Positions 45,787 to 55,931 are shown, numbered from the stretch's first letter. The stretch is 64,000 bases of DNA from Riptortus pedestris (GCA_019009955.1 CM032228.1:223793501-223857500); one strand, 5' to 3'. The notes: generated from the sequence alone by a model not told the origin. Translations and numbers: made by a program.

Positions 45787-45957
45787 TTAGAAACTCAGGC
45801 TAATTGGGACGGGTTATCTACAGATTACCACCCTTTTCTAGCCAGGGTGTTATTTAATGAATTTCGTCACTAAATAATTTCCTTTGCCCAGGCAAGAATC
45901 GAACTCCACTCTACCAAATGAGATTATGACCAACAACTCATTTGGCTACCTGAGCCC
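45787..45957 (-). mobile_element. SINE (same AAATGAG subfamily), inverted partner
   Basis: A minus-strand copy with head GGGGCTCAGGTAGCCAAATG at 45957, B-box GTTCGATTCTTGCCTGGGCA, and a deletion of the GGGATTTTAGGA-equivalent segment. Its head and 9 bp of flank (TTATCATTA) mirror those of the plus copy at 44818, giving an inverted repeat. Confidence 0.85.
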
Positions 45958-46429
45958 CTAATGATAACCACCTCAATATGTAGTTATTACCTATAAGGGA
46001 AATCAGCTAAAAACAGCTATCTAGCATCGCAACATTAGACCCCAGTTCAGTTCACGTTGAGGGCTGTTTTAACATCAAGCCGTGACGTTCCCTTTTGATC
46101 CAAATCGGCTGATGAAGAGGGGCTTGGGGGGGGGATGAATATTAAAACTAACATTTCTCTCTATCTTTCAGTGGTAGAAGATTTGGATAAGCCTTTTTTT
46201 TTTGCATAAAAAGATGTAAAAATTAAGTTCTATGGCACTTAATTTGATACTGGAAACGGAGACATCGTTTATCACTTTAAATCAAATGAAGAGGAACAAA
46301 ACAGTTCATCTAATTTAATAGGGAACAGGTTGTCACCTAGATGTCTACAACACCAAAATGTCTACTTTATAGGTATTAAGTTAGGAGGATCTACGCACAA
46401 TTACAGCTTAATGTATAATCATTAATTAC

Positions 46430-46632
46430 CTGTATGGTGGAATAGGCCGTGCTCTCAGATCTGGTTTTCTGCAAGTGATGCCAGTCTTCTTCGACTCTTC
46501 CAAGCCCTTGCAGTCATCTTCCTTTGCGTGAAGAACACCGATCAGTGTCTTGAACCCCCGCCTGCTCTGGCTTTGGGCATCGTTGGCTGCAACCTTGCCC
46601 AGCAGCTTTTGGGAGACTGATCTTGCTATGGC
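46430..46632 (-). CDS. Internal exon of the cysteine-rich protein gene
   Basis: A minus-strand exon between ..TATGTTTGTAG|GCC (acceptor, 46632) and CCATACAG|GTAATT (donor, 46430). It is 203 bases long with no stop in frame: AIARSVSQKLLGKVAANDAQ, then QSRRGFKTLIGVLHAKEDDC, then KKTGITCRKPDLRARPIPPY. Codon use is richer in G and C than the flanks, as for a real exon. It begins with a hydrophilic helix-like region with a possible dibasic SRRG site and ends with two cysteines feeding the cysteine-rich last exon. It leaves two bases (AG) for the next exon, matching its phase. A secreted peptide precursor or effector is plausible, but I do not recognise it. Confidence 0.7.
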
Positions 46633-46977
46633 CTACAAACATATGTAACATGTAAGATATGCAAGTCAAAAAATTGTTAATGTCTTGAATGAATTTTGAT
46701 GTCTTCAGATATTTTTAGTGATGTTACTCAACTTCATACATCACTTAAATAAGTGTCTGACGCAAATTGACCAACCTAACCAAGATGCACTCGACAATTC
46801 ATTTTTACATTCGTTTATGAGCATGTCATGTCAATATGGACACCAGCACGTGTTAGGCAGACAATTATTTTGCTTGTGGGTACTTTTATCATAATTAGGT
46901 ATAATATGAGTTGCTTGGATTAGCCATGAGTGTTCAGGTTTCATTCTTATTTAGATAGAGTGGGGACAATGGAAAAT
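46633..46977. other. Intron sequence, nothing recognised
   Basis: AT-rich; no repeat seen apart from the SINE scraps that follow. Confidence 0.45.
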
Positions 46978-47065
46978 TAAATAATGAAAACTTAATAAAA
47001 TCCTTAGTCCATCCGGCTAAATAAGTACCATAACCTGTGGATAACCGTCTAGCATGAAACCGTTG
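46978..47065 (+). mobile_element. SINE fragment, decayed
   Basis: AAAATCCTTAGTCCATCCGG, then CATAACCTGTGGATAACCGT; the SINE 3' half in plus orientation. Confidence 0.6.
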
Positions 47066-47218
47066 GGTCATAAAAAAAAAGTACTTCACTAATAAAATAA
47101 CTAGTTACTAATAAAATTGAAACTAACTACAGACGAGTTAAAAAGAGGATGGAACCCTCAAATATAAGTTTAGTAATTGTAGGATCATATTCCATATGCC
47201 TAAACTGTGCTCCGTCAT

Positions 47219-47376
47219 TTTATTATTATTTATTAATGTCCAATTTTTGCTACTAGGTCTAATTAGGGCGGGTTATCTACAGGCACTTCTAGCCAGGGTG
47301 GGACTATGAATTTTATTTAATGAGTTCGTCAGTAAATAAATTCCTATTTCCCAAGAGGGAATCAAACTCCAGAAAT
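47219..47376 (-). mobile_element. SINE, 5'-truncated
   Basis: (TTA)n tail, TATTAATGTCCAATTTTTGC, GGGCGGGTTATCTACAGG (with loss of TTACCACCC), and the body to AATCAAACTCC near the B-box. The head is missing. Confidence 0.8.
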
Positions 47377-47503
47377 ACTTACTCTCATTTAAGAAGCAAT
47401 GAATAGTAAAAAAAATAGCTAATCTAGGTTAAAATAATTCAAAACATTGTTACCATAGCATCCATATCAAATACACCAAGGAGACAAATTTGTGTAAAAA
47501 TAT

Positions 47504-47734
47504 TATTATTATTATTATTTATTAACGTCCACTTTTTGCAACTCAGGCTAATTGGGACGGGTTATCTAGAGGTTAGCACCCTTTTCTAGCCAGGGTGGGA
47601 TTTTAGGATGTTATTTAATGATTTTCGTCATTTAATAATTTCCTATGCCCAGGCGAGAATCGAACTCGCCACTCTAGGTTTACCGTGTGAGAATAAAGGT
47701 CAACGCTTTAACTCGCATGGCAAACCTGAGCCCC
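47504..47734 (-). mobile_element. SINE, full length
   Basis: A complete copy from (TTA)n tail to head GGGGCTCAGG at 47734. The perfect 12-bp target duplication GTGTAAAAATAT lies at 47492-47503 and 47735-47746. The head stem and B-box are intact. Confidence 0.95.
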
Positions 47735-47767
47735 GTGTAAAAATATATAACTTGGGTACTAAAAAAA

Positions 47768-47981
47768 TTATTATTTATTAACGTCCACTTTTTGCAACTC
47801 AATTGGGACGGGTTATCTAGAGGTTACCACCCTTTTCTAGCCAGGGTGGGACTTAAGATGTTATTTAATGAATTTCGTTACTAAATAATTTCCTTTGCCC
47901 AGGCAAGAATCGAACTCGCCACTAGGTTTACCATGTGAGATTAAAGGCAACGCTTTAACTAACATGGCTAACCTGAGCCCC
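47768..47981 (-). mobile_element. SINE, full length
   Basis: A complete copy only about 30 bp from the previous one, same orientation. The 9-bp target duplication CTAAAAAAA lies at 47759-47767 and 47982-47990. A small deletion lies near the 3' end (GGCTA missing before ATTGGGACGG). Confidence 0.9.
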
Positions 47982-47990
47982 CTAAAAAAA

Positions 47991-48652
47991 ATAGAACCGT
48001 TTTGATTAATCAGTGGGGTATTTTTTTTTCCAAATTTAATATTTTCACTAAAATGATCGTCGTGAAAAGTCATTAAATTTTCCTATTCAGTAATAGAAAT
48101 TTATAAGTTTACCACGTCACTTTAAAAGCTTTTAAGTTAGCGAAAATTGAATTAATGTAGCGGTAATATCTTCATGAATTCTTATTTTATGGAAATAATA
48201 ACTTGAGTGTTAAGTTAATATTTTTTAAAATAAAAGACTATCGAAATTATTCTTTTGAAAAATCAGAAAAGAAAAAGGCAGTAATTCTTCAGTGTTTTTA
48301 TTAATGCTTGCCAGGGATTAATTTAGAATTTCATTTTAACCCCCTCCCCTTTATCAAATAGTACTTAGGTGCCCACTTAAAATAAGTTAGGTTATGCATC
48401 GGTAACCTATTTCTATTCTGTAAGAGTCCAGGAAATCTATTTAAGGATTTATTAAATCCACAAGCTTTCATAAGGACTTGGATCTACAACTCCTTAACAC
48501 TCATATCAATTTTAAAATAGTCTAAGAAGTCTAAAAAAAAAAAAATATCCCATACGTAGATATATAACAATCATAATGTTGGTTACACTCATTCGTAAAT
48601 AGTATCAAATAATTACTTGCGATAACATTTAATGAACAAGTCTTAAACTTAC
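47991..48652. other. No recognisable feature
   Basis: AT-rich; probably intron of the minus-strand gene. Confidence 0.45.
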
Positions 48653-48677
48653 CTGCATGTCTGGGTCGAGGGCTGCT
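48653..48677 (-). CDS. Possible small upstream exon of the cysteine-rich gene
   Basis: A strong minus-strand donor CAG|GTAAGTTT at 48653 follows a frame reading AALDPDMQ that joins in phase with AIARSVSQ of the exon at 46430-46632. An in-frame stop upstream (near 48679-48681) and an acceptor-like TTTGAAG limit the exon to about 25 bases. The ATG within it (48656-48658) could alternatively be a start. Support is the donor and the phase match only. Confidence 0.35.
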
Positions 48678-48990
48678 CTTCAAACACCAATAAATTTAAT
48701 GTTTATTCTACGACTACTAATTTAATACTGACAATTGTCAGTTAAACAAATGATAAATTAATATAAGTACCACATGACTTAATTACCCATCACAGCAGGT
48801 GTTAAATTAAATATTAGACTTTATAGCATTTAAAGGTTATTTATTAACCCTAAGAAAGCATAATGTATTTCCAACAGTGCACGGGGATGGAACTGAGCAC
48901 ACAAATAATTTCGATTGTATATCTTTAGCAATAGAAAAGTATAACTAACATTAAATACAGCTATGGGAGGGTCATGCTTTTGATCCCTGG
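48678..48990. other. No recognisable feature
   Basis: AT-rich spacer. Confidence 0.45.
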
Positions 48991-49003
48991 GTAATTCTTG
49001 ATT

Positions 49004-49231
49004 TTATTATTTATTAAGGCCCACTTTATGCAACTATGGCTAATTGGGTCGTGTTATCTACAGGTTACCACCCTTCTCTAGCCTGGGTGGGACTTAAGAT
49101 TTTATATAATGAGCTCGTCACTAAATAGATTCCTATTTTCCCAGGCGGGAATCGAACTCTCCACTCTAGGTGTAGCAAGTGACATTAAAGCTCACACCAA
49201 CGCTTTAACTCACATTGTTAACCTGAGCCCC
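49004..49231 (-). mobile_element. SINE, near full length
   Basis: Tail TTTATTATTTATTAAGGCCC, body, B-box GGGAATCGAACTC and head ending GGGGCTCAGG at 49231. GGGTCATGCTT (about 48971) and GGGTCATACTT (49232) may be the target duplication, which would extend the element leftwards. A 9-bp insertion lies in the head loop. Confidence 0.85.
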
Positions 49232-49249
49232 GGGTCATACTTCAGTCGT

Positions 49250-49365
49250 AAGTTCGATTCACGGTAGAGCATAAAAATTCACTCAAACAAAATTCATTCC
49301 TGAACAGAAAATATTGGTACCCTGTATATAGCAATTACCCACTACCCATAGCGCATAAAGAAGTA
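49250..49365 (+). mobile_element. Possible decayed SINE
   Basis: GTAAGTTCGATTCACGG (B-box-like), ATAAAAATTCACTC and GGTACCCTGTATATAGCAAT, then TACCCACTACCCATAGCGCA, follow the SINE order loosely. Confidence 0.4.
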
Positions 49366-49371
49366 GATCAT

Positions 49372-49467
49372 TTTTTAATATTAATAAATAGAGCTAGAAG
49401 CGGAAAAATTACGAATTAGGCTCAAGTTACCTCATAAAGCCCTCCCAGGTTAGGATACCTACATTTC
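49372..49467. repeat. 96-bp direct repeat, left copy
   Basis: Starts TTTTTAATATTAATAAAT and ends GCCTCCCAGGTTAGG..CATTTC. It recurs at 50342-50437 with 4 differences. The two copies bracket the HINE-TA element at 49501-50342. Confidence 0.95.
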
Positions 49468-49500
49468 TGTTCATGAACAAGAAGTGAATTATTCATTTTT

Positions 49501-49616
49501 AGCATATTTCCCCTATGGGAAATCAGCTATTGAGGTCAGCTATGACGCGATTTTCGAAAATTTTCTTCAAATGTCCATCGATCCTACCCAGGAGATGACG
49601 AAAATGAGATCCGTTC

Positions 49617-49682
<66 letters not shown>

Positions 49683-50342
49683 CTGTTAACGCTCTAGTGG
49701 TCGCAATTTTTGTTTTATCGTTACGAAACTCGATATTTAACCGTTTTATGTAAAAAGACAGATCAAGTTCGTTAATGGCTGAAATCGGACCAGAGGGAGG
49801 GGGGGGTTTAGAGGGGGGGATTTTCGAAAATTCAAAATATCTCCGTTATTATGCATTGGATCGAAAAATTGTATAGAATCAATCTTATTGCAAATTAAAT
49901 TTACTATAAATATTGTTATATACATTTATTCTCTATCTTTAATATTAACCGAGATATTTGCATTTTTATGAAGTCTGTGGTGGGGTATAGTTCGGATTAT
50001 GTCGGCCATCTTCGTCATTTCTCGGCTCAGGCGGAGCTTCTTCTAACCTGGCGTTTTTAACCTTACCTTACCTTCCTTACTTTGTGAGATTTAAGCAAAT
50101 ACGTTTTGTTCATTCGCCAGCCCCCCCCTTCTTTAGTTCTTGGACTACTGAAATTTGAGTTATTAAAATATAAATTATTCTTACAATTCAGAAGCCGTTT
50201 CAGTTGGGTATTTATTTTAATTAACTGAAAGATTTCTCTATATCTAATCACGGTGGTATTGTGTTACCAGTATGCAGATTTCTCTATTGTAAAATTTCAC
50301 AGGGGAAATCTGCTTAGTTTACGCAGCCCCTGCGTGACGGGT
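49501..50342 (+). mobile_element. HINE-TA element, full length (long 3' half)
   Basis: An 842-bp copy from AGCATATTTCCCCTATGGGA to the perfect stem-loop and GACGGG at 50342. Core (TA)n at 49623-49677. A poly-C run at 50121-50128 and G-runs at 49798-49818. The 3' half is nearly identical to those at 25168-25823 and 52270-53136. Confidence 0.9.
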
Positions 50343-50437
50343 TTTTAATATTAATAAATGTAGCTAGAAGCGGAAAAATTACGAATTAGGCTCAAGTTAT
50401 CTCATAAAGCCCTCCCAGGTTAGGATGCCTACATTTC
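50342..50437. repeat. 96-bp direct repeat, right copy
   Basis: Partner of 49372-49467; it begins exactly at the HINE-TA 3' end. Confidence 0.95.
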
Positions 50438-52269
50438 AACATTATTACCTAATGGTCATGGATTACCTACAACTGCTTTGTTTATTTATTGCAAAGCCAG
50501 TTGCTTTAGAAACAATGCCATAATGTCCATATAAGAATTCTCTATTTTATTATAAAATGCCTTCTTGCCAGTTCTGCGTAAACTAATCAGATTACCAACG
50601 TGCTGGAATGGTTTGCTGATGTCAACTCAAATTCGTTGTTTTATTTCTCCTCTTATAAGAAGCCTCTGCAACTTCATATTTATGTTGTACATGAAATGAT
50701 GAGCGATACAATGGTTCAATAGTGACTATCCCATGACCAGGAGTAGTCGTTAACTGTTAAATGTAAACAAACGTTTCATATTAGTCTTTTTACGAAGAAC
50801 CTATAGAAAAAGTGTACGGACCAAAATTGTAGGACATTATGTTTGACGATTTTGTCTATTGAACAATTTTCGTACCAAATTAAAATGACGGTAGTATACC
50901 GATTTGTTTTTATTTTAATAACCACCCTCCCCCCCCCAGGTCCATTTATGATTAATAAGAGTAAATTTGCTAAAAAACGAATGTCAATAAAACAAGAGGA
51001 TCGTCAATAAATTATGATCTTACGGTTATATCTGGAAGTAATTATTTTATTACTATACAAAAATAAGGGAAAATTGGCTAATAATTATCTTGAATGTAAT
51101 TTATTTGTATTTTAAAATAAGTCTGGAGTATTTGGCAGTATGATCTTAAACTTTTACAGGGCAGTTCGTTTCATGTCCAATCAAGGAAAACCATATCTCA
51201 TCTTCCAGAGATAACTAATTGAAGTGAAGACAGATGGATAATTAAAATAATAATGAATAATTCCCTGATTTGATTTAATAATCTCGTGATAAACTAGAGC
51301 ACCGTTAGTTATCAAATGCTAATAGTCCTACCTACCGCTGCCACATTAACTATTAACTCAACCATTCTGATTTAATCGAATCAATTAATCAATTTGAGTC
51401 ATCTCTAATTCAATTATTTACAATATATTATCAAAAAAAAAAAAAACCAAATGATGACGCCCACTAATTGTCTTATTTACGAAGAGAAAATTGTTTTTTA
51501 ATGGTTCATAATAAGCTTTTTTTCAAATAAAAAAATGGTTCTTAATTTCAGGACTGCATTCTGCACCACAGTATTATAATCTAAATAATGGAGAGTAAAA
51601 TTATTTTTTAATAACACAGGTGATTTTTGTGTGGCTAATGTTAGCTCAATCAATGTTGCTTCAGAGTTTAATTAAAAGATCAATATTTTTTTCTCCAAAC
51701 AATCATAGTTGTTCAAGCTATTCATCACAGTTAATGCACATTCATTAACTTAAATAAAACACGAGAATTACGAAATTAGTGTACAACATTCATTGAAATT
51801 TAATTGGCTAATTTCAGAGAATAATAGTTTAAATTGTTCAAATTAGGTTATTCTTAACCTACACAAGCAAACAGTGTGCTTGAAATATGAGCAACATATC
51901 GGGATAGGGTTAACCACAATTACTGACATAGGGGCAAACTAATATATTTAATAATGGACATACTCAATTTGTGAATGTGTATATTAAATATAAAAAATAA
52001 AAACGTTTGGACTCTTTTCTTAATGCAGACATATTTGTGAGGGGAAATTTGTTCCAAGCCCAGGAAACTGGGTTGTCTCAGAACATTCAAAATTATAATT
52101 CATAAAAAATACTTCCCTTTTATAATAAAAATATATACTGAATATATACATATATGTGTGCATGACATATAAGAACACTGTGTTCACTAACCATTCCCCC
52201 CTCCAAAGCGATTTTACAAGTTCAACATTTTTTCCCCCCATTAAAATAAGCATCAAATTAAAGAAAAAA
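50438..52269. other. Mostly unassigned
   Basis: A weak HINE-TA-like string (GTTCTGCGTAAACTAATCAG) lies at 50574-50593 and a C-run at 50929-50938, perhaps a decayed copy. A-run at 51433-51445. Otherwise unique-looking. Confidence 0.4.
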
Positions 52270-52953
52270 AGTCCGTCACGCAGGAGCTGCGTAAACTAAG
52301 CAGATTTCCCATGTGAAATTTTACAATAGAGAAATCTGCATACTGGTAACACAATACCACCCTGATTAAATACAAACGGTAATGAGAAATCTTTCAGTTA
52401 ATTAAAATAAATTCCCAACTGAAACGGCTTCTGAATTGTAAGAATAATATAATAATAATATATAATTTTAATAACTCAAATTTTAGTAGTCCAAGAACTA
52501 AAGAAGGGGGGGGGGGGCGGATGAACAGAACATATTTGTCTAAATCTCGCAAAGTAACGAAGGAAGGTAAGGTAAGGTTAGAAAGGACAGGTTAGAAGAA
52601 ACCCGCGTGAGCCCAGAAATGACGAAGATGGCCGACGTAATCCGAAATATACCCGACCACAGACTTCATAAAAATGCAAATATTTCGGTTAATATTCAAG
52701 ATAGAGAATAAATGTATATAACAATATTTATAGTAAATTTAATTTTCAATAAGATTGGTTCTACACAATTTTTCGATCTGTTGCATAATAACGGAGATAT
52801 TTTGAATTTTCGGAAATCCCCCCCTCTAAATCCCCCCTCCCACTGGTCCGATTTCAGCCATTAACGAACTTGATCTGTCTTTTTACATATAACGTTTAAA
52901 TATCGAGTTTCGTATTCGTAATTTCGTAATTGCGACCGCTAAAGCGTTAAAAG

Positions 52954-53011
<58 letters not shown>

Positions 53012-53136
53012 ATCAGTTTGAACGGACCTCATTTTCGTCATCTCCTGGGTAGGATCGATGGACAATTGAAGAAAATTTTCGAAAATCGCGTCCTGAGTAC
53101 GACCTCAATAGCTGATTTCACTTAAGGGAAATTGCT
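52270..53136 (-). mobile_element. HINE-TA element, full length (long 3' half)
   Basis: An 867-bp minus-strand copy. AGTCCGTCACGCAGG at 52270 with the stem-loop ACGCAG-GAG-CTGCGT, and the subterminal repeat GCAGATTTCCC. It has a G-run at 52506-52517, core (TA)n at 52957-53007, and 5' end AAGGGAAATTGCT at 53136. Confidence 0.9.
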
Positions 53137-53598
53137 AAAAAGTAGCATAATGTAGTACCTAAATGTTGACAACATTCATTATGCCCTTAACACACACACA
53201 CATATATATATATATATACACGAAATTTCATAATTTCCTTGAGGCATTCTCATTGTACACTAATAACTTATAAGTGGCACCTAGAAGTTAGAATTCAGAA
53301 ATTTTTAAATTCCCAAATTTAAGCAACGTATTTGGACAAAAAAATACATTTTCAAAACAATTTACTCAATACATAGTTGAATATATGTTTTGACTTTCAA
53401 TCCCCCCCCCCTCTTGAAGGGGCAGTAGGTAGTATAAAATTAGTATAGTAGGCAGAATTAATTTCCCTGATATAACTACAATAAATTATGAGAAACAAAC
53501 GGACGAGGCAACAGAGAGAAAGACAAGATATTCAGTTTCAGTCTTAGAATTGTTCGAAACGTGAAAAAAATGCTTCCATGCTGAATTTAAAGGGAATA
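53137..53598. other. Spacer with (CA)n/(TA)n and a C-run
   Basis: ACACACACACA then TA repeats at about 53190-53219, and a C-run at 53402-53411. Nothing else. Confidence 0.5.
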
Positions 53599-54212
53599 AG
53601 TCCGTCATGCAGAGGCTACGTTAACTAAACAGATTTCCCTCGCGCGTCACGTATTTGCATTTATCTCAAAAGTTCAATGAGAACATTATTTGGTATTTGG
53701 ACTTCAAATAAAGTGATTCATGATATAACAGCTTATTGTTAATATGATACGAGGAGGAGTGGTATTGACTGAAGGCTCAAAACTAAACGTTCCAAATATC
53801 TCGGTTAATATTCATATTAGATAAAATATGTACATAACAACATATATAGTAAATTATATTTGCAATACAATTGGTTATATACGTTTTTGCGATCCGACGA
53901 GTAATAACGGAGATGTTTCAAATTTTCAAAATTCTCCCCCTCTAAACCCCGATCATGTTCGATTTCAGCCATTAATGAACTTGACCTTTAGTTTTAATGA
54001 AACGTTTATATATCGAGTTTGTTTACGTTCAAATAAGAATTTCGACCGTTAGAGCGGTAACAGACTTGTATATATGTAGATCAATATATGGTTTTGAACG
54101 GACCAAATTTTCGTCATCTCCTAGGTAGGATCGATAGACATTTGAGGAAATGTTTCAAAATAGCGTCATGAGTACGACTTCAATAGCTGACTTCCCTTAA
54201 GGAAAATCTGCT
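53599..54212 (-). mobile_element. HINE-TA element, full length (old-type 3' half)
   Basis: A 614-bp minus-strand copy. AGTCCGTCATGCAGAGGCTA (stem-loop decayed), AACTAAACAGATTTCCC, the CACGTATTTGCATTTATC 3' half, a short TA core (54068-54092), and the 5' end CTTAAGGAAAATCTGCT at 54212. Confidence 0.85.
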
Positions 54213-54828
54213 ACAATAAGACAAACGGTCTATATCTTATGGTAAAAGTTTCCTCTTTCCTTAATATTGCAGATATTATGCCCTTCTAAGGGAGTACGTT
54301 CTCTAATAGAGGGCTACACTAAAGCTGTAAGATTTTGGATAGAGTTCTAGATTCCTCTATGACCACCTGTTCCCCTTGTTGACGATATGGAACAACATTT
54401 CACAGCTGTGCTTATTTCGGGCGAGTGTGTGTCAGGCTACTTGCGGACGTGTGACTCGCACGACCCGTCTCTCATTAGCAGTGATTACAAGAGGCAGCGG
54501 TTAGCCGTGATCACAGAGTCGGCATCTGCTTCATTTTGATAGATGGCCAGTGTTTAGTTCTAGTGTCTCCATCAGCATCGCCATTACAGACTGATGAGTC
54601 TCTCTCTCTCACAATTCGTTAGCTCCCCGTCAGGGGAACTGGCTTCATTAAAAGCCGACGAGGCGGGTGAAAAGAGAGAAGCGACGGGGAAGATGGACAC
54701 TGCTCAGCATTTTCAATTGATCACTCCCAGACTGTATGGGAGTCCTAGGCAGAACTGAAGAGAAGGTGGTGCTCAAAGTCAAAGAGTATCCGTGGACGTT
54801 CACCAAAAACCTTTTCGGTCCTTCTATG
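54213..54828. other. Unassigned GC-richer block
   Basis: Bases 54360-54780 are GC-richer with CpGs and a (TC)n run at 54600-54610. No open frame or motif was recognised. It flanks the jockey insertion and could be host regulatory or exonic sequence. Confidence 0.35.
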
Positions 54829-55923
54829 TTTTTTTTTTTTTTTTGTTTTTTTTTTTTTATCTGAGACCCAGCAGAATTGGTTGGTTGGTAATAAGGTAGT
54901 GTGACCTACCGGGGGTGAGAATGATAGTTCCCCTTCTGCTGAACTTATGTTCCATTATAAGGGAGGTGGTAATGTTGTAGGGGTGTAATGGAACTAGATA
55001 AGGGTAGGTGACCCGGTAGCTGGTGATACCGGGTGGGTTGTAAAGGGATAGGAAGAAAACGAAAGAAGAAGGGATAGGGATAGTAGGAGATGAGGTAAGA
55101 AGAAAAAGAGAAAAGCGGGCCGCTGCGCCCAAGTAAATAAACCTAAGAAGCCGTAAGGGGGTAAGGGGCGCCCAAAATATCTACTAACCTAAACTATGCC
55201 AAAAAACTAAAAACTAACCTAACTAAAACTACAGGGCTACATTAGAATGTGGATTTGGGGGTTAGCCCTGTTTGTTAATTACTGGCCTGACCTCGGGCAC
55301 TATGTGGGTTGGCGTCAGCAGCGGGTGAGATCGACTAGGGGCTCATCGAGACCAACCTGCCGCCATCTCACCGGCTGCTGAGGAGGGGGTATGGATCGGT
55401 ATAAGGGGTTGTCTATATAATGAAGGGAGTCGAAGAATTTGATGTGTCTGCGGGAGATGGTTTGGGATATGGGTTCAAGGGAGAGGGATTCGTGGATTAT
55501 GCGGTTGGTGGAACGTTGAAGGGATGTGTGTCGGACTATTTTCCGGACTAAGCCGTTTTGAAACTGTTGGAGGTGTTCGAGGGAGGATTTGGTGAGGTAG
55601 CGGAGAACGGGGGAGCCATAAAGGAGAGCGGGCTGAATGACGCCTTTCAGGATTAATAATTTGAGGCGGAGGCTAAGGACCGGGGAGATGAGAAGGTGAT
55701 TAAGGGAAGTGAATTTGGTTCTTAGGGTCTGTATCCGTTTTCGTACGTGTGTGGAGAAAGTCAGATGTCTGTCCAGTCTAATTCCAAGGTAGGTTATGGA
55801 TCGGGACACGGGAAGGTCAGTGTTGTCCAGTCTGAAAGTGTCAGGGACCGGGGAATGTTTGTGATATGAGAACACTAGGGCATCTGTCTTCCTAGGGTTC
55901 ACATGGATGTTTATTGCGCGTAG
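54829..55923 (-). mobile_element. Jockey-type LINE, 5'-truncated, with poly(A)
   Basis: A minus-strand insertion of about 1.1 kb. It contains a reverse-transcriptase C-terminal open frame, a 3' UTR of about 450 bp (55314-54860) and a poly(A) tail (T-runs 54829-54858). The possible target duplication TCTATGTT lies at 54823-54830 and 55924-55931. The UTR is pyrimidine/purine biased. The open frame is intact, which suggests a relatively young copy. Confidence 0.85.
55315..55917 (-). CDS. LINE reverse transcriptase, C-terminal part
   Basis: An open frame of 195 codons from the first ATG (55902). It also extends upstream as INIHVNPRKTDALVFSY, where the NxxKT..LVFS block follows the RT catalytic YxDD region in jockey-clade proteins. 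Conserved features are ITYLGIRLDRHLTFSTHV (YLGxxLDxxLxxxxH) at about residues 36-53, and ILKGVIQPALLYGSPVL (IxPxLLYGxxxW-like) at about residues 86-102. Then comes the FQNGLVRKIVR segment and a C-terminal tail ending VGLDEPLVDLTRC. The catalytic YADD motif lies upstream of the truncation and is absent, so the product would be inactive. LINE RT normally copies its RNA into nicked DNA. Confidence 0.85.
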   Translation of the reverse strand, partial: AINIHVNPRKTDALVFSYHKHSPVPDTFRLDNTDLPVSRSITYLGIRLDRHLTFSTHVRKRIQTLRTKFTSLNHLLISPVLSLRLKLLILKGVIQPALLYGSPVLRYLTKSSLEHLQQFQNGLVRKIVRHTSLQRSTNRIIHESLSLEPISQTISRRHIKFFDSLHYIDNPLYRSIPPPQQPVRWRQVGLDEPLVDLTRC

Positions 55924-55931
55924 TCTATGTT

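Larger units (their letters stand above)
44536..46429 (-). other. Intron (phase 2) carrying an inverted SINE pair and a LINE
   Basis: Bounded by CAG|GTAATT (donor at 46429-46430) and GTGCAG|ATA (acceptor at 44536-44535), read on the minus strand. It contains a plus SINE (44818-45756) split by a LINE tail and a minus SINE (45787-45957), plus a faint HINE-TA-like piece near 46040-46150. Confidence 0.65.

Noticed and set aside
49501..50342. HINE-TA as an ordinary TIR transposon (MITE)
   Set aside because: The inverted 11-mers are subterminal at the 3' side, with a stem-loop beyond them, and no constant target duplication is seen. This fits Helentron-type ends better than a DDE-transposase MITE.
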